This document shows, piece by piece, positions 21,114 to 32,600 of a DNA stretch of 64,000 nt (the first letter of the stretch is position 1; each line of letters starts with the position of its first letter). Under the pieces are notes generated by a model, which saw only the letters and a program-made list of their open reading frames with translations, ran no database searches and was not told the DNA's origin. The stretch is from assembly GCA_010405405.1 (NCBI GenBank), contig MU004244.1, positions 809,895-873,894 of the forward strand, read 5' to 3'. Origin of the DNA: Microthyrium microscopicum. Taxonomy: Eukaryota > Ascomycota > Dothideomycetes > Microthyriales > Microthyriaceae. The position numbers and the translations under genes were made by a program.

Positions 21114-23166
21114 ATGAAGACTACTTGGAAAGATATTGCTCCTATCCCAACCTCCACGGAATTCCTTGACATTGTCCTTAGTCGTACGCAACGGCGGCTA
21201 CCAACCCAAATTCGAGCAGGTTTTAAAATTTCCAGAATTCGCTCTGTACGGTCATCTTCTCAGCATTGCCTTTCCAATTCTAATATGTGTTAGTTCTATA
21301 CGAGAAAAGTCAAATACACCTCCGAGACATTCGCCGAGAAGCTCCAGGCTATTCTCGATGGCTTCCCACGCCTCCAAGACATCCATCCATTTCACCGCGA
21401 TCTCATGAACACTTTGTACGATGCGGATCATTTCAAGATTGCGCTTGGGCAGATTTCTACTGCTAAGCGACTAATTGAGACCGTCTCCCGCGATTACGTG
21501 CGCCTCCTCAAATACGGACAATCTCTGTTTCAGTGCAAACAGCTAAAGCGAGCCGCGCTTGGTCGCATGGCCACTATCACGAAACGTCTGAGAGACCCAT
21601 TGACATATCTCGAAAGCGTGCGTCAGCATTGCAGTCGTCTTCCGTCGATCGACCCAAACACGAGAACTCTTCTCATTTGTGGTTACCCAAACACTGGAAA
21701 ATCTTCCTTCCTCAAAAACATTTCCAGAGCAGATGTCGACATTCAGCCATATGCATTCACAACAAAAAGTTTGTTCGTAGGTCACTTTGATTACAAAATG
21801 CTACGATTTCAAGCCATTGATACCCCTGGTATCCTTGATCATCCATTGGAAGAAATGAACACGATTGAGATGCAATCTGTCACTGCAATTGCTCACTTGA
21901 GATCCGCAATCCTTTACTTTATGGATCTTTCAGAGCACTGTGGCTATTCAGTCGATGCTCAAATAAAGTTATATCACAACATTAAGCCACTGTTCGCAAA
22001 CAAGCTGACGTTCATCGTGATCAACAAGATCGATCTCCTTCGACCAGACCAACTTGATCAAGTCACCAGCAACAAACTTCAAGCCATTCTGAAAGCTGGG
22101 GAGGTTGAGCTTCTCGAAGTCAGCTGCGCGACCACTGAAGGTGTTATGCAAGCGCGCAATGCGGCTTGCGATCGGCTGATTGCAGTAAGAAATGCAGAAA
22201 AGCTCAAGGCAGGAACGAACAGTGCAGGAGAGCCGACTGGACGACTAGGCGACTTGCTCAAGAGAATTCATGTTGCACAGCCTCTAGGTGGTGTCGTCCG
22301 GGAGATCTTCATTCCAGAAGGTGTCAAGGATAAAATGAAGTTCGACATCGACGATCCCAATAGACCGAAAACTGAACGCGACCTTGAGATCGAGAATGGC
22401 GGCCCCGGCGTGTATAACATCGACCTCAAGAAGCAGTATCTCCTTGACGATGACGCCTGGAAAAACGACAAGGTTCCCGAGATCTTCAATGGTCAGAATG
22501 TCTACGACTGGGTTGATCCAGATATTGCAAAGAAGCTTGCGGAGCTCGAAGAGGAGGAAGAGAAGTTGGATGCAGAGGGATACTACGATGAGGATAAGGA
22601 TATGGAGGACGATGAAGCTGCCACCATTCGATATCGTGCCGAACTGATTCGAGAGAAACGCCAGCTCATCCGCAATGAAGCAAAACTCCGGAAGTCTCTC
22701 AAAAATCGAGCAATGATGCCCCGCGCAAGTAAAGCCAAACAGAAGACCGTATCCGAGATGACTTCTCATCTTGGTGAACTCGGTTTGAGAAGTGACAAGG
22801 CTACTTCTCGGGCTCGCTCGCAATCAAGAGGCCGACCATTAACCCGCATTCCAGCGGATAGCACTGACGCGATGGATGTGGAACTCACTCTTTCTCAACG
22901 TGCGAGAAGCAAGACTCGCGAACCAAGCACAAACCGAAGAGATGATGGTGTAACAAGCGTAACTGCACGCGATAAGGCTGACAGAATTGCCAAGCTCAAT
23001 CAACGAAAAATGAATAGAATGGCCAGACAAGGTGAGGGTGACAGACATACAACTGCCGCATTAGCCAAACATTTGGTAAGTTTATCCTTGTCCTTTCACG
23101 GGATTTACTCTAACTTCTTCTCAGAACTCTGGAAAGCGTGGCGGCGGAAAAACGCAATGGCGGTAG
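21114..23166 (+). CDS. NOG1: Nucleolar GTP-binding protein 1, 60S subunit assembly GTPase
   Basis: Model: exons 21114-21245, 21294-23075 and 23125-23166; 651 residues, the family's usual length. Introns are 48 and 49 nt. Exon 1 encodes [12 protein letters not shown]...[15 protein letters not shown], typical of Nog1; exon 3 supplies the tail [13 protein letters not shown]. The circularly ordinary G domain shows G1 GYPNTGKSS (about 174-181), G3 DTPG (about 220-223) and G4 NKID (about 288-291). A charged C-terminal region follows with Arg/Ser-rich nuclear signals. Nog1 joins pre-60S particles in the nucleolus and leaves in the cytoplasm. It is convergent with the tRNA-ribosyltransferase gene, with stops 137 bp apart. 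Confidence 0.95.
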
Positions 23167-23303
23167 ACACAATGTTACGATGGGTATACTGCTGCATGGT
23201 CTGGCGTCGTTGGGGCGTTTATTATGTTTACAGTTACTAGCCTTTAGGGCTTGGCTCGGACAACCCGTCAGAGCTTTTGATGAGTCTATGTATCTTGTAC
23301 AGT

Positions 23304-24853
23304 CTATAGCACTATACCAACTGTAGCCAATGCTTTCTTGGCCCAATCAGGCTTGTTCGCACCATGCGGGTATAACTTGTTGAAAAAGTCATGTATGAAC
23401 TGTGGAAATCGATCTTCTAGAATTGACTCTCGCACACGTCGCATCAAATCCAATTGATAGAATACGTTATGTATCGTCAACAAGTGCGCGCCAACGGTTT
23501 CTTTTGAAACGAGATGGTTGAGATACGAACGTGTGGCGCCCATTCCACCGTCTTCTCGAGAGCGACAAGTCGTACACTTGCAACCCTCTTCGATCGGACC
23601 AAAATCATTCCCATATATTGCATTGCGGAGATTGAGTACGCCATGAGCAGTCACGGCGTTTCCAAACCTCTGATGAGAGTGTCAGTCAATACAATATTCA
23701 AACGATGGGATCAAACCTACCGCAGTCCGCGTTGGCCATACACAATCAAACATATCGGCGCCTAGGGCCACAGAGACTACCAAATCTTCTGGATAACCAA
23801 CACCCATGACATATCGCGGTTTGTTGTCTGGTAGAAGGCTTGTACATGTTTTGACGCTATACAACATTAGGCTTGTAATGGATTGGTCAAAAATCTTGCA
23901 ACTCACACTTTGCAATAAGATTCCTTGTCTTCCCCACCACTTAGACCACCAATGGCGATTCCTGGGGTATCCCTTTTGACCATCGCTTCACAGCATTCTT
24001 GACGAAGATTTAGATCTAAGCCTCCTTGAATGATACAGAAGAGGTTTTGCCGTTCTGGGTATTTATGGGCTGCAATACATCGATCAAGCCACCGTACTGA
24101 GCGGCGCATGGCCTCTGTCATTCGCTCTAGGTCTGGCGATGTTGTAGCAATGACATCGTCAAGTTGCATTATTATATCGGAGCCAATGGAGTTTTGTAGT
24201 GAGATTGAATGCTCAGGAGTGAGCAACCTGATGTGGTCAGGTTCGACTCGCTCCAATCTCGCAGATGAACTTACATTGGACTGCCATCGTGAGGGCTCAA
24301 GAATCGCACCCCTTCCTCTGTTACTTTTGCTAGTTTTAGGAGTGATACCATCTGGAAGCTACAACTCAGTCAGTAACCGCTCAAGTGATTATTTTTAGAA
24401 CTTTATCAGAATCACCGACCCACCACTATCTGTGTATAGTAGTCAGCACCTATTTAGAAGATTGATCTGCTTGATCAGAGTTACCGGTTAAGATGTTGTG
24501 TTTCCATCCCTGAAATTTGTGAGCGCCGCCTACATGGTCGAGAACTTCTTGTCCAGGTTTAAGACCAAGATGGTAGGTGTTGTTTAGACATAATCGGCAG
24601 CCTGTTGCGTCCAGTTGTTCATAAGTGAGTCCCTTGAGGCTGGCCTGTGTAGCAACAGGCATGAAGATAGGAAGAGGTACAGCCCCGTGGGGTAAATGCA
24701 ATGTCGAAGCGCGAGCCTTGGTGACCTAGTGATAGTCAGGACGACGCAATCCATTCTTCCAGCCAATGATTGACGTACGGAGCATTTGGCCAGGAGGTCG
24801 AATTTTAGGGCCGGAGGACGAGGCATCGGGTCTGGCTCCGACAGTTCGGCCAT
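23304..24853 (-). CDS. Queuine tRNA-ribosyltransferase catalytic subunit (TGT/QTRT1)
   Basis: Seven exons: 24779-24853, 24485-24725, 24420-24429, 24275-24358, 23907-24227, 23721-23856 and 23304-23669; 410 residues, normal for eukaryotic QTRT1. Phases agree throughout. Exon 3 is only 10 nt and completes TDSGGFQM, whose Asp is the conserved catalytic/base-recognition residue. Also seen are [42 protein letters not shown] and the zinc site CKCTTC...H (Cys, Cys, Cys, His). The enzyme swaps guanine-34 for queuine in the GUN-anticodon tRNAs for Asp, Asn, His and Tyr. No partner QTRT2 gene is in the window. The start is the first in-frame ATG (MAELSEPDP). Confidence 0.93.
24420..24429 (-). other. 10-nt micro-exon of the tRNA-ribosyltransferase gene
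   Basis: The minus-strand exon ATAGTGGTGG lies between AG (CACAG) and GT (GTCGGT). It joins G (exon 2) and C (exon 4) to read GAT AGT GGT GGC, residues DSGG. Without it the catalytic motif is lost and the frame shifts. Confidence 0.85.
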
Positions 24854-26295
24854 GAAAGATTGATTGGTATGAGCAGCTGATGTGTGTATAAAAACTTTCA
24901 ATCTCGACAGCCGAGATGAATCTAATTCCGGTTCTTTTCGTGCCCGTATGTTCGGTCGAGCCGCGAGTGCCGTGATCTACAGATTATGTGCAGAACATTC
25001 GGCAATCTATCTTGCTGGAAGATCAATAAAAGAAAAGTGCGACATTCGGGGCAGAAAAAAAGACCTGGAACCCGGAGTCAAACTGATGGACGAGGATGTT
25101 GTTGATGTAAATCCCGATGCGGCTTAGCGTGGTACCAGGTATCGGACGTACGTTGTCGATTTCGAAGCGTTACCATCAACCTTCAACAACAAGCATCGTT
25201 CAACCGTTCACCTCTTCAACCGTGCATTTGATATCCCATGCTCCAGTAATGGTGGACAGAAGCCATGGAAGTGTCAAATTTCGACATGGTGGAATCCAGG
25301 ACCAAGCACCTGAGTTCTGACAACCGTGCCGGAAGTTGATAACTCAACATATTAATAGTTCTAGCCAATTATGTGTCTCGAAAATAGAAGGCACATATGG
25401 CTCTGCATGCTTCTTTTAGGTATGTATACCGACCTGACCGAGTACCACCGCCTGGGCACTGGATTCAATGCCCTTCCTACGTGCTTATTGGACAAGACTA
25501 GATTGTCATTCGAAGAGTGCGTAGGAGGTGTCGATACACGATTGCGCGACGATACCTTGGTAACTCGACTCATTGAAATCGTTTCAGTGCTCGCACCAAA
25601 AAGATATCATAATCAGCAAGAAATATATTATCCGAGAATTCAATATTTACCCCAAGGGATAGTTTGTTGCGTACTTGGGGCCACCACTCGGCAGGAACCA
25701 TATATCTTGTACTACCGTTGGAGAGCGATAGTTGTCTCGGGCCAACTCTCTGATCCACCTGAGATCTAATGCCGAACCTTGGAATAAAAGTCCAGGTACC
25801 ACCATGTTGTTCCTTTAAAGTACCTTAATTGTCCAGGGGCAAGATGTAAGCTTTCGAAAATTGCGTGGTGCCCTCTACTGTCATATCATCTTGGTCTCCT
25901 GAGTAATCTATGGTTCCGGGTTTTGGATCAGAGGTACATCCGCACTTCATGCTTCATTACAACTTATTGCTATCAACTTGAGATCATAGCCATTCGCCCA
26001 CAGTACCGAACTAAGCTTAAAATAGCCCTGTCAAATGATGCGTCGTATATCACACGACTTTAATGGTCAATAATAGCCTGCTAAATAGTGCTCCGATTCA
26101 CCAGATCATCATTAAAATTTCATACATAATTAACTCCTGATTAAATATATGAACTCGGCTTTCTCTAAAATTGGCTTTGCTGACTATAAAGCCACCGAGT
26201 AGACTCTCGTATTCAGTTTGAGCCCACAGTATATCTCACTCGTTTAATAGAATTCTGCCACCACATTCTTTTCTGTGTGCCTCTATATCGACAAG
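24854..26295. other. Intergenic, AT-rich to the right; TATA box for the secreted protein
   Basis: Holds the promoter of the tRNA-ribosyltransferase gene and of the secreted protein at 26296. TATAAA at 26185-26190 is 106 nt before that ATG. Two overlapping antisense frames (25371-25769 plus; about 25570-25809 minus) are open but unsupported. No tRNA or repeat array is seen. Confidence 0.5.
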
Positions 26296-26898
26296 ATGCA
26301 TTTCACCTCCACAGTCCTCTTGGGCCTTGCCCCAACCATGATCGCCGCCTGGGAAATCACCGCCGGTACACAAAAGCTCGGTGGAAGCCGATCCTACCAA
26401 TGTGCCACCATGGATCATCCTAAACTCGACAAACTCGTCTGGCATCCAAACGACGGAACAGCAATCGGTGGTAAATGCTGTCTCTACATCTACAAGCGCG
26501 AAGGCTGTGACGGAGACTCGATGGGTCTCTGCCGTGATTACCGACAAGACTTGGACTGGCACTTTAGATCTTTCCGCGTCGACTGTCAAGAAGGCAGCGG
26601 CGCTCCAGCTCAAGCACCAGCGCCAGCACCAGCTCCAGCACCAGCACCATACAACCCTCAGCCATATAGCCCACAGCCAGCATCACCACCATGGGGAAGC
26701 AGCGGCAGCGGCAACTCTGGCTCTTCATGGCCACCACGCGCCAGCAGCAGCGCCGCTGCATGGCCTCCACGTGCCACTCAACCAAGCTCTTCGTGGCCAC
26801 CACGCAGCGGAAACGTCCAAACTGGAAACTCTGCTCAAAACTGCAAGGGCGATCGCTGCTACGTTAACCACGTTGCTGAGGGTGAAGAAGAGCAATAG
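26296..26898 (+). CDS. Small secreted cysteine-rich protein with Pro-Ala spacer and WPPR repeats (200 aa)
   Basis: The first ATG is at 26296, after a TATA box; the signal peptide is residues 1-18 (MHFTSTVLLGLAPTMIAA). The N-terminal domain has six cysteines (36, 61, 62, 71, 79, 97), including a CC pair. A (PA)n stretch follows (about 103-118), then PQPYSPQPASPP. Three WPPR motifs are spaced exactly 11 residues apart (145, 156, 167), and the C-terminal pair CKGDRC is at 183/188. There are no transmembrane or GPI features. I do not know the family. A folded cysteine head on a flexible Pro-rich stalk suits a wall-associated or host-facing effector-like protein; that is inference. Confidence 0.8.
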   Translation: MHFTSTVLLGLAPTMIAAWEITAGTQKLGGSRSYQCATMDHPKLDKLVWHPNDGTAIGGKCCLYIYKREGCDGDSMGLCRDYRQDLDWHFRSFRVDCQEGSGAPAQAPAPAPAPAPAPYNPQPYSPQPASPPWGSSGSGNSGSSWPPRASSSAAAWPPRATQPSSSWPPRSGNVQTGNSAQNCKGDRCYVNHVAEGEEEQ

Positions 26899-27817
26899 AC
26901 ATCTAATTGTGGCCTGGGAATAGGAAGAATGTGGTTGATGCTATTTTATTCAGATCTTGTATATTAGCTCTTCAAGAAAATTTGAGAATAAAATATAATC
27001 AAACAATCGCTATAATTTGCAGTGACTGTCAACTGAGACTCTAATTGTGCTCTCCGTTCCAACGAACGGTTAGGACGGCTACTCCTAGGGCCCGCAGGAG
27101 CCGGCAAAATGATCTTTTCTGGAGGCCTATATAACAGAAACGTTATAGAGCTGGGTACTTATACTTACAGAAGCTGAAAAAATAAGCACTTACTTCTGAC
27201 ATCCTCGGCTCTGCCAAAGAATGATCAAGGTGAGGCCTTCCCTTGCTCCCTGGAAGTGTCCATGGACTAGCAAAACGAATGGCACACTCCCACCAACAAC
27301 AATGGCCCCTCCAACAGTAGTCAACAAAAAATGCTGTATTGCACGTCGCAATTGACAAATGGTGAATATTTGAGCACCGTCTTTGGGTAAGAAAGCACTC
27401 GAAAACGGAGCGTAGCAGATGGAAGCCATGGAGGTTGATGAGGGTGGTGGTAAGCATTGCCCAAAAGGGACATCTCGCACTTCACCTCATATTTTGAGGT
27501 TCAAATGGCGTGACGCAACATCAACCAGTCAAGAATTTGAAACCAGATCCCGAATGACTCTGCACCTCATATGGTGAATTGAGATAAATAATAAACAATT
27601 GACGTTGGGGATACCGACAGATTGGGAAGGCAGGACATGTTGATGGGAGGTGCCTGCCTCTCAAATGTCACTCACTGAGTCCGGCAACCACGATTTCACT
27701 TCTTGGGAAGGCACGCCAGGCCGCCGCATTTGACGCAACCCCACAACTTCAAACCTCTTATACCATATCAACTTGTAGTCCAGAGCGCTCTCATTCCAGT
27801 CTTTTCCAGTCAGCATC
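26899..27817. other. Intergenic, with a weak candidate two-exon gene on the minus strand
   Basis: Mostly non-coding flank. On the minus strand, a frame from ATG 27429 ends at a strong donor, GTAAGT (27193-27188). It can join a frame opening at 27126 (acceptor TATATAG) that runs to a stop at 26964. The 132-residue product would have a hydrophobic segment (LLTTVGGAIVVGGSVPFVLLV). Support is thin and I do not call it a gene. Confidence 0.3.
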
Positions 27818-28684
27818 ATGGCGACCGAGTTCACCACCTGCTTCAGGCCGACGCCAGAGCATAAACAAGCATTACAGAACTACAATCGCTCTGTACCGCC
27901 AAACCAACAGCATGGAGTCCCACAGGAGTTTATCGACATTATGACAATTCGCGAGAAAGTCTTTGTCGAAGAGCAAGGCGTGCCGCTGGAGAATGAAATG
28001 GACGATGAAGATGCCCACTGCTGGCACTTTCTGATATACGTCAGTGTCGGCGCGCCCAAAGGTCAATCTGCCGAAGTTCAGCGTGGATTCAATGCTCCCA
28101 GCGATACCAACTCTGTTCTCCAAACCCCGGTTTCCAGCGAACCCGCTCCACGCCGCGTCTCTGCCAGCGACGTTCAAAAGCGACGTGCTCGAGCCACCAG
28201 CACGGCGACTCGCGCCCCAGCCGGCACTATACGCTTGATTCCTCCGAAATATCGCGATCCTAACAGCCGTCGCAAAGGTTCCGAGGCCGCAAGAACGTCT
28301 TCGGTCAGCTCCAGCGGAGCTGTAATCCCCCATCCTACCACCGACGAACCCTACGTCAAGCTTGGCCGATTGGCAGTCTTGAAGGAATTTCGTGGAATGA
28401 ACCTATCGAAACTCATCACCAACGTTGCCCTCCAAGCGGCGCGGCAAAACGCCCATGTTATGCAACCTCGTGTCGATACCGTCGAGGAAGAGAGCTTGCG
28501 TATTTCAGGTGTGAAACCACTGAAACCTTGGAATGGATTGGTCTATGTGCACGCCCAGAAGGACCGGACACTGGATCTGTGGCGCAAATGGGGTTTCAAA
28601 ATCGACGAACAGATGGGAGAGTGGGATGAAGAAGGAATGATGCATGTTGGCATGTGGAAACAGCTCGATATTGAACAACAGTGA
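27818..28684 (+). CDS. GNAT-family N-acetyltransferase with internal insertion (288 aa)
   Basis: Single exon. The N-terminal half has IREKVFVEEQGVPLENEMDDEDAHCWH, typical of ElaA/GNAT proteins. The acetyl-CoA-binding half has VKLGRLAVLKEFRGMNLSKLI (R/Q-x-x-G-x-G/A region, here RGMNLS), then a C-terminal WRKWGFKIDEQMGEWDEEGMMHVGMWK. Between them, residues about 80-165 are a Ser/Arg/Pro-rich insertion (KRRARATSTATRAPAG) that looks disordered. The usual second Gly of the pyrophosphate loop is Asn in RGMNLS. Substrate is unknown: an amine, a sugar amine or a protein. Such proteins are common, poorly characterised fungal enzymes. Confidence 0.82.
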   Translation: MATEFTTCFRPTPEHKQALQNYNRSVPPNQQHGVPQEFIDIMTIREKVFVEEQGVPLENEMDDEDAHCWHFLIYVSVGAPKGQSAEVQRGFNAPSDTNSVLQTPVSSEPAPRRVSASDVQKRRARATSTATRAPAGTIRLIPPKYRDPNSRRKGSEAARTSSVSSSGAVIPHPTTDEPYVKLGRLAVLKEFRGMNLSKLITNVALQAARQNAHVMQPRVDTVEEESLRISGVKPLKPWNGLVYVHAQKDRTLDLWRKWGFKIDEQMGEWDEEGMMHVGMWKQLDIEQQ

Positions 28685-29650
28685 GTTACGAGGAGAGAAA
28701 GCAACAACAAATATCCAGGCCGTCCACTATTATTATTTACTAACCTATCCGATGGGAACCATGTATTTTCTTTTGTCATTCTGCTAACTTTCAATTTTCC
28801 GCAAGATACAAGTTCAAACGGACACCAAATGCTATGGATAGATTGGATTGGTATTAGATGGACTGGAAAACAGTGGGTACAGCCCAACATGATGTATGAT
28901 AAACGAACAAAGAACCCCCAAATCACTGAGGCCCTATTTCAATGGCATTCTCACACATTCAGTCATGGCTCTCACCGCATCTTCTGACGTGAATATACGG
29001 TATACCTATTGTCCCATCTCGATTGATGATTTGCCCATCTATCTAAGCGCGAGATGGGAAGCAAAGCACTTGGTGCACAGCGTCGTGCGTGGCTACCACC
29101 ACACTCTATATAACTAGACTATACTTACTCTCCCATCCTATTTGATAATTCGCACAATTCTCCAGATACTTGATGGGAAAACAAGCATGCTCTCTTTATA
29201 GAGAGCGATGGCAGCCATGGTTGTAGATGGCAGAGTGCCATTTTCATGTCCATCCATTGATTGACATAAACGCGATCTCTCTATTCTCAAAATGAGCGAG
29301 TGATATGAAAGGGTGTTCCCATGAGCTGCGAGATCTGTCATAGCACTTCTTGAAAGGAAACAATGCTCAAACTCCCCTTGAATGCGTCAACAACCATCGG
29401 AGATGATTCAATACGATTGGAACTAATACTTTCACCCTTCAAGTGGTACTATGGCAGATATCGTGGTTGTTGGGAGCGTCTCATCAATTTTGTCCATCGA
29501 TGGAACAGCAACAAAAGTCACGTAGGTAAAGAAATTATTTGCAAAAATAATAAAAGAAAGCAAAACACCAATGCCATGCTGTATCGTTCATGATGTGTAT
29601 CTATATAAATAATTCTACAAGTAAACAACTTCCGCTAAAATTCGACTGTT
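28685..29650. other. Intergenic with inverted repeats and dispersed repeat copy D
   Basis: Non-coding between the GNAT and convergent LHS1 genes. It contains the perfect 10-bp inverted repeat TCCCATCTCG (29013-29022) / CGAGATGGGA (29050-29059). Repeat copy D (29168-29220, minus) follows. Confidence 0.5.
29168..29220 (-). repeat. Dispersed repeat copy D
   Basis: On the minus strand it reads CTGCCATCGC, then AAAGAGAGCATGC, then TTTTCCCATCAAGT. It shares CCATCGC and the 12-mer AGAGAGCATGCT with copy A, and CCCATCAAGT with copy B, in a rearranged order. Confidence 0.4.
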
Positions 29651-32600
29651 TTACAACTCGTCTTTTACATCAGACGCTTTCGACTTGACCGTCTCCGCCG
29701 CCTCCTTTGCCTTGTCCGTCGGCGTACTAACCTCCTCCTTGATCTTGTCCGTCGCTTTGCTCGCAGTGTCAGTTGCCTTGGAGGCAGCATCTGTAGCTTT
29801 CGACTTGGCCTCATCTGTTTTGCTCTTGGCAGCCTTTTTGGCGCTCTTGGATTTGGACTTTGGCTTTGGGGGTGGTTTCATTTTTTTGGTGAGTATTTTC
29901 ATGAGTGCGTTGTTGAGATCTGTGGCTTTGCTGGAGATCTCTTTTGAGTCGAAGACTGGTTCTTCCCAGGGCTTAAGTGCGTCTTGCTCTTTGAGTTTCT
30001 TTTCTAGCCACTCCTCGACGGTTTTGTAGGAGCCTGCGAGCTCGGAGAGGTCTTCGGCTGTGTACTGAGGCATGAAGGGTTCTGGAATCGCCGTTGTTGT
30101 CGCTGATTTGGTGCTGCTGCTACTCGACTCGTCCTCTTCAAGGCTCTCGAGTCCACCATCAGTGGTTTCGCCCTTGATGGCGGATGTCACAGATGAGGCA
30201 CCATCCTCAACGGACTTTGAAGCCTCGGCTGCGGCAGAAGATGCAGATTTGGCGGAGGATTCGATGGATTCTTCGATGATCTTGATGAAGCTCTGAGCTT
30301 GGCTGAGGGCTTCACGAAGAGTGGTGGTTAATTGAGGGCGTTTTTCAGCCTCATCTTTGCGGCGTCGGATAGGATCCACAAGAGCATGGAGAGCCTTGAG
30401 CTTTTCTTTGAGAATATCAGAGGCAGCAGTGAAACCTTCTTCCGAGACCCAAGATGAGGTGGCCTTGATGAGATCCTCAATATCCTTGAGCATTGGCTTG
30501 CTGGCGAATCCAGTGAAGGACTCATCGGTAAGGAGATCGCGGGCCTTGTACGTGAAGCCTTCAAGGTTGTTCAGGTCTTCCTCACGTGTGATACGTTCCT
30601 TGTCAGAGACACCGAATAAACGAAGTCTAAATAAATTAGTGACTGTCCAAAGAAATAGGCAATGGTACATACCGCTCATTGATGAATTTCTGCTCCACAA
30701 ATGGAACTGTGGTTGAATCATCATGTTCAGCGTTGAAATCGAATTTTACTGTCTCGGTCTTGATTGTCGTCTTTGCTGGCTTCGCATCTTTGGCGTCTTT
30801 AGCATCCTTCGCGGAGGACTTTGCGGCCGCTGAGCTCGAGGATGAAGAAGAGGATGATTTCTCGCTGCTTGAAGCGGAAGAGGACGAGTCCTTCTTGTCA
30901 TCCTTGAGAGGTTTCTGTGAGCCATCACCCTTCTTTCCAAATCCAAGGAAGTCCTTGACATTGTCCATGACACCCGGTTCCTTCTCAGCAACTTCGCGGT
31001 CACAGCTGACAGTGCCACCAGAAACTTCAGGAAGGCCCCAAACGGGATCTAGACGCAGAGTGACCTTGGTTGAGATATCCTCTGGCTTGCATGAAAAATC
31101 TTTGGTAAGCTTGGCGATAGCGTCATTTAGCTTGGTAGATTTGAAAGTGCTTCCCGAGTTTCCTTGAGCACCTGATTCAAATGGTGAACCGGCATCAGTA
31201 GGTCGCTTCTGGAAGACGTAGATTTCGAAATCTTCTTGGTGTGGCAGAGTCACGACTTTGCTGGCACCAACGTGAGATGAAGAGGTAAATATCTTTTGCT
31301 GGGTAGTTTTTCCATCCTTCTTCTTGTATTGGATCCAAGTAGGGTAGACTGCTGAATCATAAGCTCGAATTTCCTTTACTCGGAAGCTTGGACTGATGCT
31401 AGCGGCCTTGAATGCGGCACCAAATGCTGCAGCTTCATCTGAGTTGACATTGCTGCGTAGTTTGGAGCTATCCCCAACGAGACCTTCGAGGTGTTTCTGG
31501 ATTAAAGGGGTGCGAATGGCTCCGCCGTGAAGGATAACAGAGTCAAGGTCTGCTGCAGTGAGGTTGGCAGCTTTCAAAGCACTTGCGAATGGAGCGGCAA
31601 GACGTTCCGCAAAGGGTTCAGCTTGCTTCTCAAAATCGCCTCGAGCCAGCTTATATTTGAAATCAACATCTTGATAGAGTTCTTCCCAAGAAGCTTGAGT
31701 CTGCTGATTCGCGCTGAGAACTTGTCGAACTTTCTCAGCATCTTTCCAGAGTCTAGCAGAAGCTCGACCATCAGCCAGAACATCTGCTGCAGTTTTTCCG
31801 AGCTTCTTTCCAGCGCTGCTTTCGATAAACTTGGTAGCCATGTCCTGAATAATCACATGGTTCAAGGCATCACCACCCAATGTACGATCCCAGCCAGTAC
31901 CCATAACAATAACTTCTTGGACAGTTTTGTTGAACTTGCCAACGTCCTTGACGGTTCGTCCTTGCATCTTGAGGATAGTGGCAGTAGTGTAACCAGCACC
32001 AACATCGTAAATCATATGATACTCGGGTTTGGCGCCATCGTTGATGCTCTCGAACTTTCTTGAAGTGGCATAGTTAATGCCGACCGCCAGACCGTCCGAA
32101 ACAACACCAAGAACTTTGAGACCAGCCAGATTGGCTGCGAGCTCAAGCGCACTCTTCTCCTCGATAGTAGAAAACGGTGGAATGGTGAAGACAACGTTGC
32201 TGACTTTATAGGCCTTTCCGGTCATCGTTTGCGCATTCGAAACAACATTCTTTAGAACCATAGCCAGAAGTTCTTCCACTGGGAATGGTGTCTCGTGAGA
32301 CTCGAAACTCTTGCTCTTGAATGCTGTTGTCCCGCGCTTATTGTAAGTGACCAGTTCCACCGCCGGGTATCTTGCTTTATATTCCTTAACTACTGTTGAT
32401 GTGTCTTGTGGTAGTCCCAAAAGTTGTTTCAAATTGAAATATGCATCGCCCGGAAAGCGCGCACTGAGTGCTTGAGCGGCACTGCCGTAGAAGCGTTCGG
32501 GGAATACTCCTTTGGCGACCGCATTGCTCTTCGGTGTCTTGAATGATACCACTGACGGCTCTTTCCGTTTCGAGTCTTTACTCAAGACGATCTCGAGTGG

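Noticed and set aside
23600-24400. Plus-strand frames across the tRNA-ribosyltransferase gene
   Set aside because: Antisense to exons that carry conserved catalytic motifs.
26381-26923. His/Gln-rich 180-codon frame overlapping the secreted protein
   Set aside because: Shifted-frame shadow of Ala/Pro-rich codons; the signal-peptide frame is the real one.
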